Both the position numbers and the translations under genes were made by a program. From Pseudomonadota bacterium (GTDB taxonomy: Bacteria; Pseudomonadota; Alphaproteobacteria; GCA-2731375), in contig JAQBYC010000001.1 of assembly GCA_027623205.1 (NCBI GenBank), forward strand, positions 64,121-128,120: a stretch of 64,000 nt of DNA, given 5' to 3'. The notes beneath the pieces were generated by a model, which did no database searches, was not told the DNA's origin, and was given only the letters and a program-made list of their open reading frames with translations. Positions 35,097 to 45,347 of the stretch are shown here, piece after piece. The first letter of the stretch is position 1; each line of letters opens with the position of its first letter.

Positions 35097-36326
35097 TCAG
35101 GCGGGCACGACGCGGGGGCTTATGCGGAGCTGCCGCATATGGAGAAAGCCGATCACGGCAAGGTTCATGATGTTGAAGGCGAGCCCGGTCAGGAAGGCAG
35201 GGGCATAGCTGCCCGTAAGGTCGTAAATGGCGCCGCCCATCCAACCACCCAAGGCCATGCCAAGGCCGGCGAATAGATACTGGCTGGCGATCCGCCAACC
35301 CGCCTGGTTGGCGGGAAACAGCAACCGAATGATAAGGGCATAACAGGGCATGATGCCGGCAAAACCCAGGCCGTATAAAAGCGCGGCAATATAAAGCCCG
35401 GCGAAACTCTCCACCTGTGCGAAAACCAGCAGCATGATCGCCTGGCAGCCCGAACCGATCAGCAGCGTGCGCATGGCGCCGGCACGGTCGGCCAGCATGC
35501 CGAACCCGATGCGGCTGAAAACCGCCGCCGCAAATAGTACGGACAGCAGTTCCGCCGCCCGGGCCGCCGGCAGACCCAGATCGGTCGCATGGCTGAACAG
35601 ATGTACGGTCGGCATGGCCATCGCGGTACAGCAGCCAATCACCGCGGCCCACAACGCCATTTGCACCACCTTGGACGGCAGGCCGAGCACGGCGTTTTCG
35701 CCGCCATTGCCGCCCTGCGCCGTGCCGGCGGGTTGCGCCGGCGGTTTCGGTCTGAGCAGCAGGGCCAGCGGGATCATGGTGACAAGAACGAAGACACCGT
35801 AATACTGATAGACTGTCCGCCAGTCGGCGACATCATTGATATAGCGTACCAGGGGTGGCCAGACGATTCCGGCGACCCCCTGACCAGACGCGATGATCGC
35901 GACCGCAAGGCCGCGCCGGTGGTCGAACCAGCGGGTGGCATTGGCGACCAGCGGCGCGATCATCGCCGCCTTGCCCAGCAGACCCATAAGCACGCCGTTG
36001 GCGAGATACAGGCCCCACTTGCCCTCGGCCTGGCTGGCGACAAAAGATCCCAGACCGATCATCACCGCGCCGAACAGCACGGGCTCCATGACGCCGCGCT
36101 TGTCCAGCCACCAACCCATGCCGATGCCGCCGATTCCGGTCCCGATCATCAGCAGCGCGTACGCCAACGACGGCACCGCCCGCGCGGACGCCAGATCGTT
36201 GGCGATGGGCTTGAGGGTCACGAACAGAATATTGGGCGCGCCAAGACCGATGCTATGGATCAGGAGCGAGGCGAACAGGATCACCCAGCCATAGCTGATC
36301 TCTATACTGGGGCCGCGTTGGGGCAT
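35097..36326 (-). CDS. MFS transporter, OFA/monocarboxylate type
   Basis: A 409-residue carrier with about twelve helices. GWWLDKRGVMEPVLFGAVMI is the loop-2/3 MFS motif and RIGFGMLADRAGAMRTLL the matching one in the second half. Overall pattern matches the oxalate/formate antiporter-like group that moves small organic acids. Lies just downstream of the nap operon on the same strand but 158 bases after napC, so link is uncertain. Confidence 0.87.
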   Translation of the reverse strand: MPQRGPSIEISYGWVILFASLLIHSIGLGAPNILFVTLKPIANDLASARAVPSLAYALLMIGTGIGGIGMGWWLDKRGVMEPVLFGAVMIGLGSFVASQAEGKWGLYLANGVLMGLLGKAAMIAPLVANATRWFDHRRGLAVAIIASGQGVAGIVWPPLVRYINDVADWRTVYQYYGVFVLVTMIPLALLLRPKPPAQPAGTAQGGNGGENAVLGLPSKVVQMALWAAVIGCCTAMAMPTVHLFSHATDLGLPAARAAELLSVLFAAAVFSRIGFGMLADRAGAMRTLLIGSGCQAIMLLVFAQVESFAGLYIAALLYGLGFAGIMPCYALIIRLLFPANQAGWRIASQYLFAGLGMALGGWMGGAIYDLTGSYAPAFLTGLAFNIMNLAVIGFLHMRQLRISPRVVPA

Positions 36327-36484
36327 GAATTGAAGATCGCACTATATCGTTGCAGGGTCCGGGCCCGTGCGGCGCGCCGGCGGGGCCGCCGCCAACCGGG
36401 CGCTGTCCCTTCTCCTATGGCGCCCGGCCCACTGTCAAGCACGGGCGATCATCTGGCCCTGCCCGCGCTCGTCCTGGTCTGGCA

Positions 36485-37081
36485 TCAGTTCCAGCCCTTG
36501 ACCCCTGACATGTCCGGTAATTGATGGGCGATACCCTTGTGACAATCGATGCAGGTCTTCTCGCCGTTGGCCAGCAGCCGCTCGTGCTGATCGGCCGCGC
36601 GCGGGCTTTGCAGGGTAATATCCATGTAGACATATTCGTGGCAATTGCGGCATTCCAGTGAATCGTTGGCCTTGAACCGCGCCCATTCATGCATGGCCAG
36701 ATCAAGGCGTTTGTTCTGGAATTTTTCGCGCGTACTGATGGTGCCGAAAATCTTGCCCCATACCTCTTTCGTGGCCGCCATCTTGCGGGCGATTTTGTCC
36801 GTCCAGTCATGCGGGACATGGCAATCCGGGCAGGTGGCGCGGACGCCGGAGCGGTTTGAATAGTGGATCGTTTCGCGCAGTTCCTGATAGACGTTATTGC
36901 GCATTTCATGACAAGAAATACAAAAGGTTTCGGTATTGGTGAGTTCGAGCGCGGTATTGAAGGCGCCCCAAAACATGATGCCGGCGATGAATCCGCCAAA
37001 GGTCAGAAACGCCAAGCTGAAATGGCCGCTTGGGCGGTTGAGCAGGCGCAGCAAATCCATCGATTTGGTGAAGATGCCCAC
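36485..37081 (-). CDS. napC: Membrane tetraheme cytochrome c NapC
   Basis: Passes electrons from quinol to NapAB. A 198-residue protein with one N-terminal membrane helix ([20 protein letters not shown]) and four CXXCH haem sites: CISCH, CPDCH, CRNCH and CIDCH. The start is GTG at 37081, with AAAGGGA in the end of napB. Last gene of napEDABC. Confidence 0.95.
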   Translation of the reverse strand: MGIFTKSMDLLRLLNRPSGHFSLAFLTFGGFIAGIMFWGAFNTALELTNTETFCISCHEMRNNVYQELRETIHYSNRSGVRATCPDCHVPHDWTDKIARKMAATKEVWGKIFGTISTREKFQNKRLDLAMHEWARFKANDSLECRNCHEYVYMDITLQSPRAADQHERLLANGEKTCIDCHKGIAHQLPDMSGVKGWN

Positions 37082-37084
37082 GCC

Positions 37085-37588
37085 CTAATTTCCCTTTGCC
37101 ATGATCAATGCATCGGCATCGATGAAATCGTTGGCGACCAGGGGCTTCGCGTCCAGTTGCGGCACATGGCACTGATCGCAGAAATAGCGCCGGGGCGTGA
37201 CCGAGGATAGGACCTGACCGTCTCGGTCCATGAAATGGGTCACGCTGACCATCGGCGCCTGCGATCGTTCGACGGCCCGCCGGCTATGGCAGCTCAGGCA
37301 TTTATTGGCCTGCAGGTTGATCGCGTAACCCCGGGTCTGGTGCGTAATGGTGGGGGGTTGTTCCGGGTAATTGCGAACGGTGCGCAGGTCCGTGTTGATT
37401 TCCTTGGCCATCGCGGGGGCGCTTGCCTCTTGATTGATGGCATTGCCGCGAAGAGTTGCCAGGGTATCGGCCGCCGCGGCCGCCGAAATCGTCAGGGCGG
37501 CCAACGCCAGGACGCCAACGAACACCGCGAAGCGGTTTTTCACGGCACCGCTAAACCAGGCTAGACGGGCAGAATTTTGATGGCGCAT
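37085..37588 (-). CDS. napB: Periplasmic nitrate reductase diheme cytochrome NapB
   Basis: A 167-residue periplasmic electron carrier with a signal peptide ([21 protein letters not shown]) and two haem sites, CLSCH and CDQCH. Distal His are in the family positions (HQTRGY, SVTHFMD). The start at 37588 overlaps the napA 3' end by 28 bases; a GTG at 37543 is a shorter possibility. Confidence 0.93.
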   Translation of the reverse strand: MRHQNSARLAWFSGAVKNRFAVFVGVLALAALTISAAAAADTLATLRGNAINQEASAPAMAKEINTDLRTVRNYPEQPPTITHQTRGYAINLQANKCLSCHSRRAVERSQAPMVSVTHFMDRDGQVLSSVTPRRYFCDQCHVPQLDAKPLVANDFIDADALIMAKGN

Positions 37589-40074
37589 TTTTTGTAATCC
37601 GTCTGTTTAGAGAGGGGATCGGTGGCATCCAGCGTAACCTTGTTGATCAACTGGCTGGCATCGAACCAGGGCACGAAGACCAGCCCCACGGGCGGCTTGT
37701 TGCGGCCGCGGGTTTCGACACGGGTCTTGATTTCGCCACGCCGGGAAATAACCCGCACCTCGCTGCCGCGTTTGAGGCCCCGCGACGCGGCGTCATCGGG
37801 ATGCATGAAGACAACGGCATCGGGAAAGGCCCTGTACAGTTCGGGCACCCGTTGGGTCATGGAACCCGAATGCCAGTGTTCCAGAACGCGCCCGGTCGAA
37901 AGCCACAAATCATACTCCGCGTCGGGAGACTCGGCGGCAGGTTCATAAGGCAGGGCAAAGATGTTCGCCTTGTTGTCGGTCTTGCCATAGAACTGGAAAT
38001 CCGCGCCAGCCTTGACGTAAGGGTCCGATCCTTCGCGGAAGCGCCAGCGGGTTTCCTTGCCGTCGACCACGGGCCAGCGCAGGCCGCGGACCTGGTGATA
38101 GGTGTCGAACGAGGCCAGATCGTGCGCATGGCCGCGGCCAAATTGGGCGTATTCCTCGAACAGGCCCTTTTGGACGTAGAAGCCAAAATCCTTCGCCTCA
38201 TCATTGTCGTAGTCCGGTGATGCTTCGCTCAACGGAAAACGGTCAACATTGCCGTTCTTGTACAACACCTCAAATAGCGTCTTGCCCTTGTATTCAGGGT
38301 TCTTGTCCAACAGGGCTTTCGGCCAGACTTCATCCGTGGTGAAACGTTTGGAAAATTGCATCAATTGCCACAGATCGGATTTGCTTTCCCCCGGCGCGCT
38401 GACCAGTTGGCGCCAGAACTGGGTGCGCCGTTCGGCATTGCCATAGGCGCCTTCCTTCTCGACCCACATGGCGGTCGGCAGCACCAGATCGGCCGCCTGC
38501 GCCGTGACGGTGGGATAGGCGTCTGAAACAACAATGAAATTGTCCGGGTTACGATAACCCGGCAGGGTCTCCTGGTTCAGATTGGCGGCGGCCTGAACGT
38601 TGTTGTTTACCTGCACCCAATAGGCATTGATCTTGCCATCCTTCAGCATGCGGTTGTGCTGGACGGCATGATAGCCGGGTTTGCCTGGAATGGTGCCTGC
38701 GGGCAGTTTCCAGATCTTCTCGGCCAGGGCCCGGTGTTTGGGGTTCGCCACCACCATATCGGCCGGCAGCCGATGGGAAAATGTGCCGACTTCACGGGCG
38801 GTGCCGCAGGCCGACGGCTGTCCGGTCAACGAAAACGGACTGTTGCCGGGCTGGGAAATCTTGCCGGTCAGCAAATGAATGTTGTAGATCAGGTTATTGG
38901 CCCAGACGCCCCTGGTATGCTGATTGAAACCCATGGTCCAGAATGACGTCACCTTGGTACCCGGATCCGCATACAGCTTCGCCAACGCGATCAGTTTGTC
39001 TTCTGGAACGCCTGATAATTTTGCCGTATATTCAACCGTGTAGGATTGGACGAAGGCGGCATAGTCTTTGAAAGAGATGGCTTTGGAGCCCCCCGCCTTG
39101 TCGGCGTTCGTGGCCTTTTTCTGCAGCGGGTGGTCGGGCCGCAGGCCATAGCCGATGTCCGTATTGCCCAGACGGAAGTTCGTATGCCGCTGCACGAAAT
39201 CATAGTTTACCTGGCCGTTTTCGATGATGTAGTTGGCGATGAAGTTAAGGATCGCCAGGTCGGTTTGCGGCGTGAACACCATGCCGCTGTCGGCCAGATC
39301 GAAACAACGGTTCTCGAAGGTGGATAAGACCGCGACCTTGACATGGGGGTGGCCAAGGCGCCGGTCGGCGACCCGCGACCAGAGTATGGGGTGCATTTCC
39401 GCCATATTGGAACCCCACAGCACAAAGGCGTCGGCGGCTTCGATGTCATCGTAGCAACCCATGGGCTCGTCAATCCCAAAGGTCCGCATGAAGCCGCCCA
39501 CGGCTGATGCCATGCAGTGGCGTGCATTGGGGTCGATATTGTTCGAGCGGAAACCCGCCTTCATCAACTTCGAGGCGGCATAGCCTTCCCAGACCGTCCA
39601 TTGACCGGAACCGAACATGCCCACCGCCGTGGGTCCCTTCTGCTTGATCGCTTGCTTGAATTTGGCGGCCATGATGTCGAATGCCTGCTCCCACGAGATC
39701 GGGACAAAGTCGCCATTCTTGTCATACGTGCCATTGGTCATGCGCAGCAGGGGCGTCGTCAGGCGGTCTTTGCCATACATGATCTTGGACAGAAAATAGC
39801 CTTTGACGCAGTTGAGGCCGCGGTTGACTTCAGATTTCGTGTCCCCGTGGGTGGCGACAACCCGGCCTTCCTTGGTGCCGACCATGACGCTGCAGCCGGT
39901 GCCGCAAAACCGGCAGGGGGCCTTCGACCAGGTGAGCTGGGTTCTCTCCCGATCCGTCACCAGGTTGGCGGCCGCCGCCGGGACCGCCACGCCGGACACG
40001 GCGGCGGCGGCGATGGCGTTGGCCTTGATGTAGTCCCGGCGCGACAGGACCGAAGCGGGTTTTTGCTTGTCCAT
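37561..40074 (-). CDS. napA: Periplasmic nitrate reductase catalytic subunit NapA
   Basis: Reduces nitrate to nitrite in the periplasm. 838 residues: Tat signal with [10 protein letters not shown] (11-20), the 4Fe-4S site Cys54, Cys57, Cys61 and Cys89, and the molybdenum-ligand Cys187 in [10 protein letters not shown]. The C-terminal molybdopterin domain ends [15 protein letters not shown]. The start at 40074 begins the Tat signal; an upstream in-frame extension lies in napD. No nitrite reductase is in the window. Confidence 0.97.
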   Translation of the reverse strand: MDKQKPASVLSRRDYIKANAIAAAAVSGVAVPAAAANLVTDRERTQLTWSKAPCRFCGTGCSVMVGTKEGRVVATHGDTKSEVNRGLNCVKGYFLSKIMYGKDRLTTPLLRMTNGTYDKNGDFVPISWEQAFDIMAAKFKQAIKQKGPTAVGMFGSGQWTVWEGYAASKLMKAGFRSNNIDPNARHCMASAVGGFMRTFGIDEPMGCYDDIEAADAFVLWGSNMAEMHPILWSRVADRRLGHPHVKVAVLSTFENRCFDLADSGMVFTPQTDLAILNFIANYIIENGQVNYDFVQRHTNFRLGNTDIGYGLRPDHPLQKKATNADKAGGSKAISFKDYAAFVQSYTVEYTAKLSGVPEDKLIALAKLYADPGTKVTSFWTMGFNQHTRGVWANNLIYNIHLLTGKISQPGNSPFSLTGQPSACGTAREVGTFSHRLPADMVVANPKHRALAEKIWKLPAGTIPGKPGYHAVQHNRMLKDGKINAYWVQVNNNVQAAANLNQETLPGYRNPDNFIVVSDAYPTVTAQAADLVLPTAMWVEKEGAYGNAERRTQFWRQLVSAPGESKSDLWQLMQFSKRFTTDEVWPKALLDKNPEYKGKTLFEVLYKNGNVDRFPLSEASPDYDNDEAKDFGFYVQKGLFEEYAQFGRGHAHDLASFDTYHQVRGLRWPVVDGKETRWRFREGSDPYVKAGADFQFYGKTDNKANIFALPYEPAAESPDAEYDLWLSTGRVLEHWHSGSMTQRVPELYRAFPDAVVFMHPDDAASRGLKRGSEVRVISRRGEIKTRVETRGRNKPPVGLVFVPWFDASQLINKVTLDATDPLSKQTDYKKCAIKILPV

Positions 40075-40078
40075 GGGG

Positions 40079-40399
40079 TCAGTCCTCAACCTGGTGATAG
40101 ACGAGCGAGGCCAAGACAACGTTCTCGGTGCCTTCAATGCGCGACAGGATAGCCATGAAATGGCCGTCATTGTCAGCCTCGACCGTCACGATCATGCGAC
40201 CCTGGTCATTGCTGCCGTGCACCTCTACCCCCGGGATGGCGACCAGGACAGGCGTCAATTGCGCCATATGCCGGGGCCGGGCCTGAACCATGAGGCTTGC
40301 GATATGGCCGCCGGATTGCGCGTGACCGGGTTTTGCAAACCGCGCGGTTATCAGGTCGCGGCGCGAGGGATCCTGCGCCACATTTCCATGTGCCTTCAT
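40079..40399 (-). CDS. napD: NapA signal-peptide chaperone NapD
   Basis: A 106-residue cytoplasmic chaperone that binds the NapA Tat signal. [14 protein letters not shown] and [20 protein letters not shown] form the ferredoxin-like fold. An N-terminal extension of about 29 residues precedes the core. AGGAG 10 bases upstream supports the start. Located between napE and napA. Confidence 0.9.
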   Translation of the reverse strand: MKAHGNVAQDPSRRDLITARFAKPGHAQSGGHIASLMVQARPRHMAQLTPVLVAIPGVEVHGSNDQGRMIVTVEADNDGHFMAILSRIEGTENVVLASLVYHQVED

Positions 40400-40444
40400 G
40401 TTTACGTCACTCCTGCTTTTGCTGAAATCTTCGTGTGCGGCGCT

Positions 40445-40603
40445 TTACGATCCGCCCGGGGGTCCGGCCAAAATCTGATAGATCCAGATCGCCAAGCCAT
40501 AACCGCCAACCAAAGCGATCGACACGGCCGGCGCCAGAACGACAGTTAAAAACAGGAAACCCTTTAGTTCCTCTTTTTTCCCGAAGGACCGCTGCTTGTT
40601 CAT
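40445..40603 (-). CDS. napE: Nap operon small membrane protein NapE
   Basis: A 52-residue protein, MNKQRSFGKKEELKGFLFLT, with one transmembrane helix (about 17-44) and a PPGGS end. Size, charge pattern and place as first gene of nap match NapE, whose function is unclear. Confidence 0.85.
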   Translation of the reverse strand: MNKQRSFGKKEELKGFLFLTVVLAPAVSIALVGGYGLAIWIYQILAGPPGGS

Positions 40604-40744
40604 GACCCCCATCCGTTGCTTAATGACATCAACATATTGCTCGAAAATTCCGGTTTAAAAATCGTATCAACTTCTGCCCCGGTCAAGTGCCGGAAAGGCC
40701 CATCGCGTCTGGTAAAAAAACCCAGGCAATGAGTAGCGGATCCA

Positions 40745-42295
40745 TCAACATTCGCCAAGCAGGACCTTGATTTGACGTATTTTCTCCGTCTGCGGCAGCG
40801 CGGCATCGATCCGGTGCCAATTGACCGGGCCGGCGCCGGCCGCCACTTGTTCTTGCATCACGGCGGCATCCGCGTCCGAGGCATCGCCATGCCGGGCCGT
40901 GATCCGCTGCGCCATCAGGGCGGGATCGGCGTCCAGCCAGAGCCCGATGAAGGGCACGCCGCTTTGCGCCGCCAACCCGGCCAGGGCATCCCGCGCCCCG
41001 GCGTGGTTATGCACCGCATCGGCGACGACGGCATGACCGGACAAAAGGGCCTGTCCGGCCCGTTGCCGCAATTGCTCATAGACCTGGGCGCTAACGGCGC
41101 TGGTGTAGGCCGATGGTCCAAGCGGGGCTTCGGGATCCTGACCCAGCAGCACTTTGCGCAATTCATCGCTGCGCAGATGCACCGCACCGGGCACCGGGCC
41201 CAATAGGGGCGCGAGGGCCGCCGCCAGATGAGATTTGCCGCTGCCCGAGAAACCGCCGACGGCCAGCAAGACCGGCGGCCGCGGCCGCAGAACGGCAATG
41301 GCCAGATCCAGATAACCGGCGGCTTCCGCCCGCAGGTCCGCGTGCTCCTTGCTGCCGGCGGCCATGGTCGCGGTCACATGCGCCCGTACGCCGGCCCGCA
41401 AAGACAGAAACAGGGGCAGCGCACCAAGGCCGGCCATGTCGCCGGTCCGCAACAGATAGCGGCTAAAGACCCGGTTCGCCGCACCCGCCAGGTCCCGGTG
41501 CCATAGATCCATCAACAGGAAGGCCAGATCATAAAGCACATCGTTCTGCGCCAGCCGATCGTCGAATTCGATGGCATCGAACAGTCGTGGCCGTCCGTCA
41601 TCAAGATAGATGTTGGCCAAATGCAGATCGCCATGGCCGTGGCGCACAAAACCGTTGGCGCGGCGCCATTCCAGCAATTCCCGATGCGCCGCAACCGCCG
41701 CCAACGTCGCCGCGGCCAAATCCTTGGCGCGTTCCGCTTCGAATAGTTGCGGCGTATAGTGGGCGATACGATCCGCGTTGCCCTTGGCAATACGGAGCAG
41801 TTCATCAGCCCCGCCCCAGGCGCTGGATTTTTCCGCCGCCCGGTGAAAATCCGCGATGGTGTCCGCCAGATCACGCATAATCCGCGGCGAAAGAGATCCC
41901 TCGGCGACGATCCGGCTTAGCAGGGCGTCGTCGGGAAAGCGCCGCATCCTGACCAGCCAGTCCACGGTCTCGCCGCCGCCGGCGCCAATGGTCAGCTGGC
42001 CATCCGCCTGGCGCTCAATTGCCACGACGCCGTGATAGAGCGTTGGCGCCGTGCGCCGGTTCAGACGGACTTCGTTCTCGCAGGCCAGCCGGCGTTTTTC
42101 GATGGTGGAAAAATCCAGATACGGCAGGCGGACATCCCGCTTCAATTTGTAGGCATGCTGCCCGGCCAAAAATATCATGGCGCCGTGGGTTTGCACGCAC
42201 CGTACCGCCTCCCGCCTATCCAGCCCATGGCTTTCCGGGCGTTTAAGGAAGGCAACAACATCCTGCTGCGTCAGCTTTGAAAGGGAGGGTGCCAT
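40745..42295 (-). CDS. Fused aminoglycoside-phosphotransferase-like kinase / P-loop ATP-binding protein
   Basis: 516 residues, two domains. The N-terminal half is a protein-kinase-like fold with catalytic loop FVRHGHGDLHLANIYLDD and metal Asp FDAIEFDDR. The C-terminal half is a P-loop kinase with VGGFSGSGKSHLAAALA and later VVADAVHNHAGARDALAG. This fusion is widespread and uncharacterised; true antibiotic modification is not implied. The start at 42295 overlaps the CDF exporter gene end by 25 bases. Confidence 0.85.
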   Translation of the reverse strand: MAPSLSKLTQQDVVAFLKRPESHGLDRREAVRCVQTHGAMIFLAGQHAYKLKRDVRLPYLDFSTIEKRRLACENEVRLNRRTAPTLYHGVVAIERQADGQLTIGAGGGETVDWLVRMRRFPDDALLSRIVAEGSLSPRIMRDLADTIADFHRAAEKSSAWGGADELLRIAKGNADRIAHYTPQLFEAERAKDLAAATLAAVAAHRELLEWRRANGFVRHGHGDLHLANIYLDDGRPRLFDAIEFDDRLAQNDVLYDLAFLLMDLWHRDLAGAANRVFSRYLLRTGDMAGLGALPLFLSLRAGVRAHVTATMAAGSKEHADLRAEAAGYLDLAIAVLRPRPPVLLAVGGFSGSGKSHLAAALAPLLGPVPGAVHLRSDELRKVLLGQDPEAPLGPSAYTSAVSAQVYEQLRQRAGQALLSGHAVVADAVHNHAGARDALAGLAAQSGVPFIGLWLDADPALMAQRITARHGDASDADAAVMQEQVAAGAGPVNWHRIDAALPQTEKIRQIKVLLGEC

Positions 42296-43221
42296 TCTTC
42301 CAGCCCCGTTGGATCCTGATGAATGATGACTTCGGAGCCTGGGAAGGCCGCGCAAATCGAGGCCTCGACCTCGTCGGCGATTTCATGGGCCCGCAGCAGG
42401 GTTAGATCGCCGTCCAGTTCCATATGCAATTGGATGAAGGATTGCAGACCCGAAGAGCGGGTGCGCAGATCGTGAACAGCATCCACGTGCGCATGACCAA
42501 GGGCCAGTTGCCGGATCTGCGCCCGCTGTTCCTCGGGCAGTTCGCGGTCCATCAATTGATCCAGGGCGTTGCGAATAATGCCCCAGGCGCCGAACAGGAT
42601 ATAGGCCGCGACGATCAACGCAATGATGGCATCGGCATAAATCAAGCCGAAACGGCCGGCCAGGACAAGCGCGACAATGACCCCAAGATTGGCCAGGATA
42701 TCTGCCGTGTAATGCATCGAATCGGCTGAAATGGCGACCGAGCGCGTACGCTTGATCACATGGCGCTGGAACACGACCAGGGCGATGGTCAGAACCAGCG
42801 AAAACACCATGACTATGATGCCCACCTCTTCCCGGACGATCGGATGTGGATCAAAAAGGCGTTGGCCGGCCTCGGCCACAAGGAACAGGGCCGATCCGGA
42901 AACAAAGGCCGATTGCGCCAGGCCCGCCAGGGCCTCGGCCTTGCCATGACCGAACCGATGCTCCCGATCAGCGGGCACCAGGGCATGGGCAACGGCGTAC
43001 ATATTTACCAGGGACGCCCCCACATCCAGGACCGAATCCATCAGCGAACTCAGAATGGCGACGGAATCCGTCAGAAACCAGGCAATCAGCTTGGCCAAAA
43101 TCAACAGCGCCGCCACCGCGACCGCGGCATAGGTCGCTAACCGCAATAGCCGGGTATCCGGAATGTTTCCGGCGCCACGCCCGCCATCAGCCAAGCGATG
43201 ACTGTTCATCGCGTTATCCAA
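42271..43221 (-). CDS. Cation diffusion facilitator (FieF-like divalent metal exporter)
   Basis: A 316-residue inner-membrane exporter with six helices. The first metal-site motif is DSVLDVGASLVN and the second HYTADILANLG; HRFGHGKAEALAGL is the family loop. A cytoplasmic metal-binding domain with HAHVDAVHDLRTRSSG follows. Substrates in the family are Fe, Zn, Cd or Mn; not resolvable here. Confidence 0.92.
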   Translation of the reverse strand: MDNAMNSHRLADGGRGAGNIPDTRLLRLATYAAVAVAALLILAKLIAWFLTDSVAILSSLMDSVLDVGASLVNMYAVAHALVPADREHRFGHGKAEALAGLAQSAFVSGSALFLVAEAGQRLFDPHPIVREEVGIIVMVFSLVLTIALVVFQRHVIKRTRSVAISADSMHYTADILANLGVIVALVLAGRFGLIYADAIIALIVAAYILFGAWGIIRNALDQLMDRELPEEQRAQIRQLALGHAHVDAVHDLRTRSSGLQSFIQLHMELDGDLTLLRAHEIADEVEASICAAFPGSEVIIHQDPTGLEEWHPPFQS

Positions 43222-43441
43222 ATTTTATCTCCATATTCAGCGCGCCAAATATTAACATAATGCGCCGGCCAAGGCTGGAATTAGCTCTGGTCGTCCAGCC
43301 TGTGCGCCCTATATATAGACTGCCGACGTGCTGCGCGCATGCGGTGCGGTGTCGCAATATAATGAGCAGTACATTTTGGTCCATCAGTCTTGACCAAGAT
43401 GGGGGAAATTCAGGTGTAAAATAGCAGGCGGATAAAACCTT

Positions 43442-43472
43442 ACGATTCAAGCATTACCTAACGATTCAAGCA
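43442..43472. repeat. 12-base direct repeats upstream of the lipoprotein gene
   Basis: ACGATTCAAGCA occurs at 43442-43453 and again at 43461-43472, a 19-base spacing, ending 25 bases before the downstream start. Perfect copies at nearly two helical turns suggest a tandem regulator-binding site. Confidence 0.6.
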
Positions 43473-43497
43473 CTGTAGCCATCGAATGGGAACGACG

Positions 43498-43974
43498 ATG
43501 ATACGAAACGCACGATATATGGCGATTGGATTGATCGCCCTGTCCGCGGCGGCCTGTCAGGATGCCGGCGAGAAACAGGGCGTGGGCACGCTTCTTGGCG
43601 CTGCCGGTGGCGCCCTATTGGGTTCACAAGTCGGCGGCGGCAGCGGCACGCTGGTTGCGGTGGCCGCGGGTACCTTGTTGGGCGGATTTCTGGGCAGCGA
43701 GGTTGGCAAATCCCTGGATCGCGCCGATCGCCTTGCCATGGAAAAAACCACCCAACGGACATTGGAGACGACGCCGTCCGGCGATCCGGTCAGTTGGCGC
43801 AATCCTGACAGCGGCCATTCCGGCACCGTCACGCCGCAACCCTCGTATCAAAATGCTTCTGGTCAATATTGCCGCGAGTATCAGCAGACGATAACCGTGA
43901 ATGGCAAGACGGAGACGGCCTATGGTACGGCTTGCAGGCAGCCAGACAGCAGTTGGAAAATTGTCAACGGCTAG
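43498..43974 (+). CDS. Glycine-zipper 17 kDa surface-antigen-like lipoprotein
   Basis: A 158-residue outer-membrane lipoprotein candidate. Signal MIRNARYMAIGLIALSAAAC ends in a lipobox with the modified Cys. A Gly-rich zipper, GTLLGAAGGALLGSQVGGGS with a second GGFLGSEVG, precedes a C-terminal RT0821/Lpp0805-like domain with SGQYCREYQQTITVNGKTET. GGGA 6 bases upstream favours the ATG at 43498; 43486 is an alternative. The 3' end overlaps the Sel1 gene. Confidence 0.82.
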   Translation: MIRNARYMAIGLIALSAAACQDAGEKQGVGTLLGAAGGALLGSQVGGGSGTLVAVAAGTLLGGFLGSEVGKSLDRADRLAMEKTTQRTLETTPSGDPVSWRNPDSGHSGTVTPQPSYQNASGQYCREYQQTITVNGKTETAYGTACRQPDSSWKIVNG

Positions 43975-45235
43975 GCTTTTTGCCGCTGGTTTCTTTAGGT
44001 TGGGACTGTCTCGCGCGGTTATTGCCGCTTTGTCCTTGCTGCTGTTTGCCTGGACTCCCCTGGCCGCCTCGGAGGACGAGCGGGATCCAACCGAGATCGC
44101 GCCAAACAGGATGCCGGCCGTGCCTTTCGCGGCGGGCGTGGCCGCCTTTGATCAAGGCGAATTCGGCAAGGCGCACGAGATTTGGCTGCCCTGGGCGCAT
44201 CGGGGTGATCCCGCGGCCCAACGCAACCTGGCCCATCTCTACCGCATGGGCCTGGGCGTTTCGCAGGACTTTACCCAGGCTGCCGCGTGGTATCGTCTGG
44301 CCGCCGATAGCGGGCTGGCGCGGGCCCAGGCGAATTTGGCGTCCATGTATCTGCGCGGCCAGGGGGTTGAAGAAGATGCCCAACAAGCCGCCTATTGGTA
44401 TGCGTCGGCCGCGGTCAATGGCCATGTCCTGGGGCAATATAATCTGGCTTTGCTCTATCTGCGCGGCGAGGGCGTGGAGCGGAACGAGGCGAAGGCGGCG
44501 GGCTGGTTGTATCGGGCGGCCAAGGCCGGGCACAAGCCCGCTATCCAGGCTCTGAGCAATCTGGTGGGGGTCATTTCCGGCCCGGCGGGACCGCCAAATC
44601 CTCCCGACCGGCCGGCCAGCCTACAAGAACCAGTCCATGCTGCCAGCCAATCCTCGGTGACCACGCGGGGCGGTCCTGATCCGATGCAGACACCAGACCT
44701 GCTTGAGACAGAAACAATTGAGTTGGAACAGCCGGCGATGGAGCCGGGCAGGATCGGGCCGGAAAAGGCCGAAGCGGGCGCGGTCCCGCGCAGATTGACG
44801 CAACCGGAGGAAGCGGGCTCCCTGCTTGAAGTGTTGGCCGCCTTTTTCGCTCCCAAACCAACGCCTGATGATCATGGCGATTCTGATGTTGTTGCTGATG
44901 GCAGCCGCGAAGAAACGGCACGGCGCGATTTTGCCGCTGGTTTGGTGGCGCTGCACACCGCCAATTTCGCAGCCGCCAAGGCCCGTTGGCAACCGCTGGC
45001 CGAAGGCGGCCATGCCGAGGCGCAATATCAATTGGGAAAATTATACCTGCACAATGGTTTTGCTGAAGCCAGCAGGCTGCAGGGATTTTTTTGGCTCAAC
45101 CGGGCGGCAGCGCAACAACATCCCGGTGCCGTGGCTAGTCAAAAAACCCTGGATAGCGTAATGAGCCAGGAAGAACGCTTGGCGGCGCGGTTGCTGGTGC
45201 AGGAGGCTGTCCGGGACGAAGGGGCGCAGCAATAG
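43922..45235 (+). CDS. Exported Sel1-repeat (TPR-like) protein
   Basis: About 437 residues. An N-terminal hydrophobic export segment (AVIAALSLLLFAWTPLAASE) is followed by Sel1 repeats (AAQRNLAHLYRMGLGVSQDF, ARAQANLASMYLRGQGVEED, GQYNLALLYLRGEGVERNEA), a low-complexity Pro/Glu-rich linker and a final C-terminal Sel1 pair (AEAQYQLGKLYLHNG). Sel1 proteins scaffold envelope or signalling complexes. The start is uncertain: GGAG 7 bases before the ATG at 43922 favours it, 53 bases into the lipoprotein's 3' end; 43901 and TTG 43961 are alternatives. Confidence 0.8.
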   Translation: MVRLAGSQTAVGKLSTARLFAAGFFRLGLSRAVIAALSLLLFAWTPLAASEDERDPTEIAPNRMPAVPFAAGVAAFDQGEFGKAHEIWLPWAHRGDPAAQRNLAHLYRMGLGVSQDFTQAAAWYRLAADSGLARAQANLASMYLRGQGVEEDAQQAAYWYASAAVNGHVLGQYNLALLYLRGEGVERNEAKAAGWLYRAAKAGHKPAIQALSNLVGVISGPAGPPNPPDRPASLQEPVHAASQSSVTTRGGPDPMQTPDLLETETIELEQPAMEPGRIGPEKAEAGAVPRRLTQPEEAGSLLEVLAAFFAPKPTPDDHGDSDVVADGSREETARRDFAAGLVALHTANFAAAKARWQPLAEGGHAEAQYQLGKLYLHNGFAEASRLQGFFWLNRAAAQQHPGAVASQKTLDSVMSQEERLAARLLVQEAVRDEGAQQ

Positions 45236-45347
45236 TTTATCTCTGTTAACCTTTCCCTATCGTTGCCATATTAAGATCGTTCAGCAGCAGGGGTGAGTTT
45301 GCCTGTGTCTAAAGCAATTCGGAACGTATGCTTGGGAATAGACGATT

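Noticed and set aside
40604-40744. FNR/CRP-like box upstream of napE
   Set aside because: A TTGAT half-site exists (TTGATGTCATTAAG on the minus strand) but the second half matches poorly, so I do not call an operator.
40600-40806. 68-residue minus-strand ORF upstream of napE
   Set aside because: It overlaps the end of the kinase fusion and the nap promoter region, with a very basic chance-like composition.
40745-42295. Antibiotic-resistance aminoglycoside phosphotransferase
   Set aside because: The fused P-loop kinase architecture is a common housekeeping-type protein of unknown role, not a known resistance enzyme.
43214-43450. 78-residue minus-strand ORF overlapping the CDF gene start
   Set aside because: No family resemblance, and it overlaps the promoter region and start of the CDF exporter.
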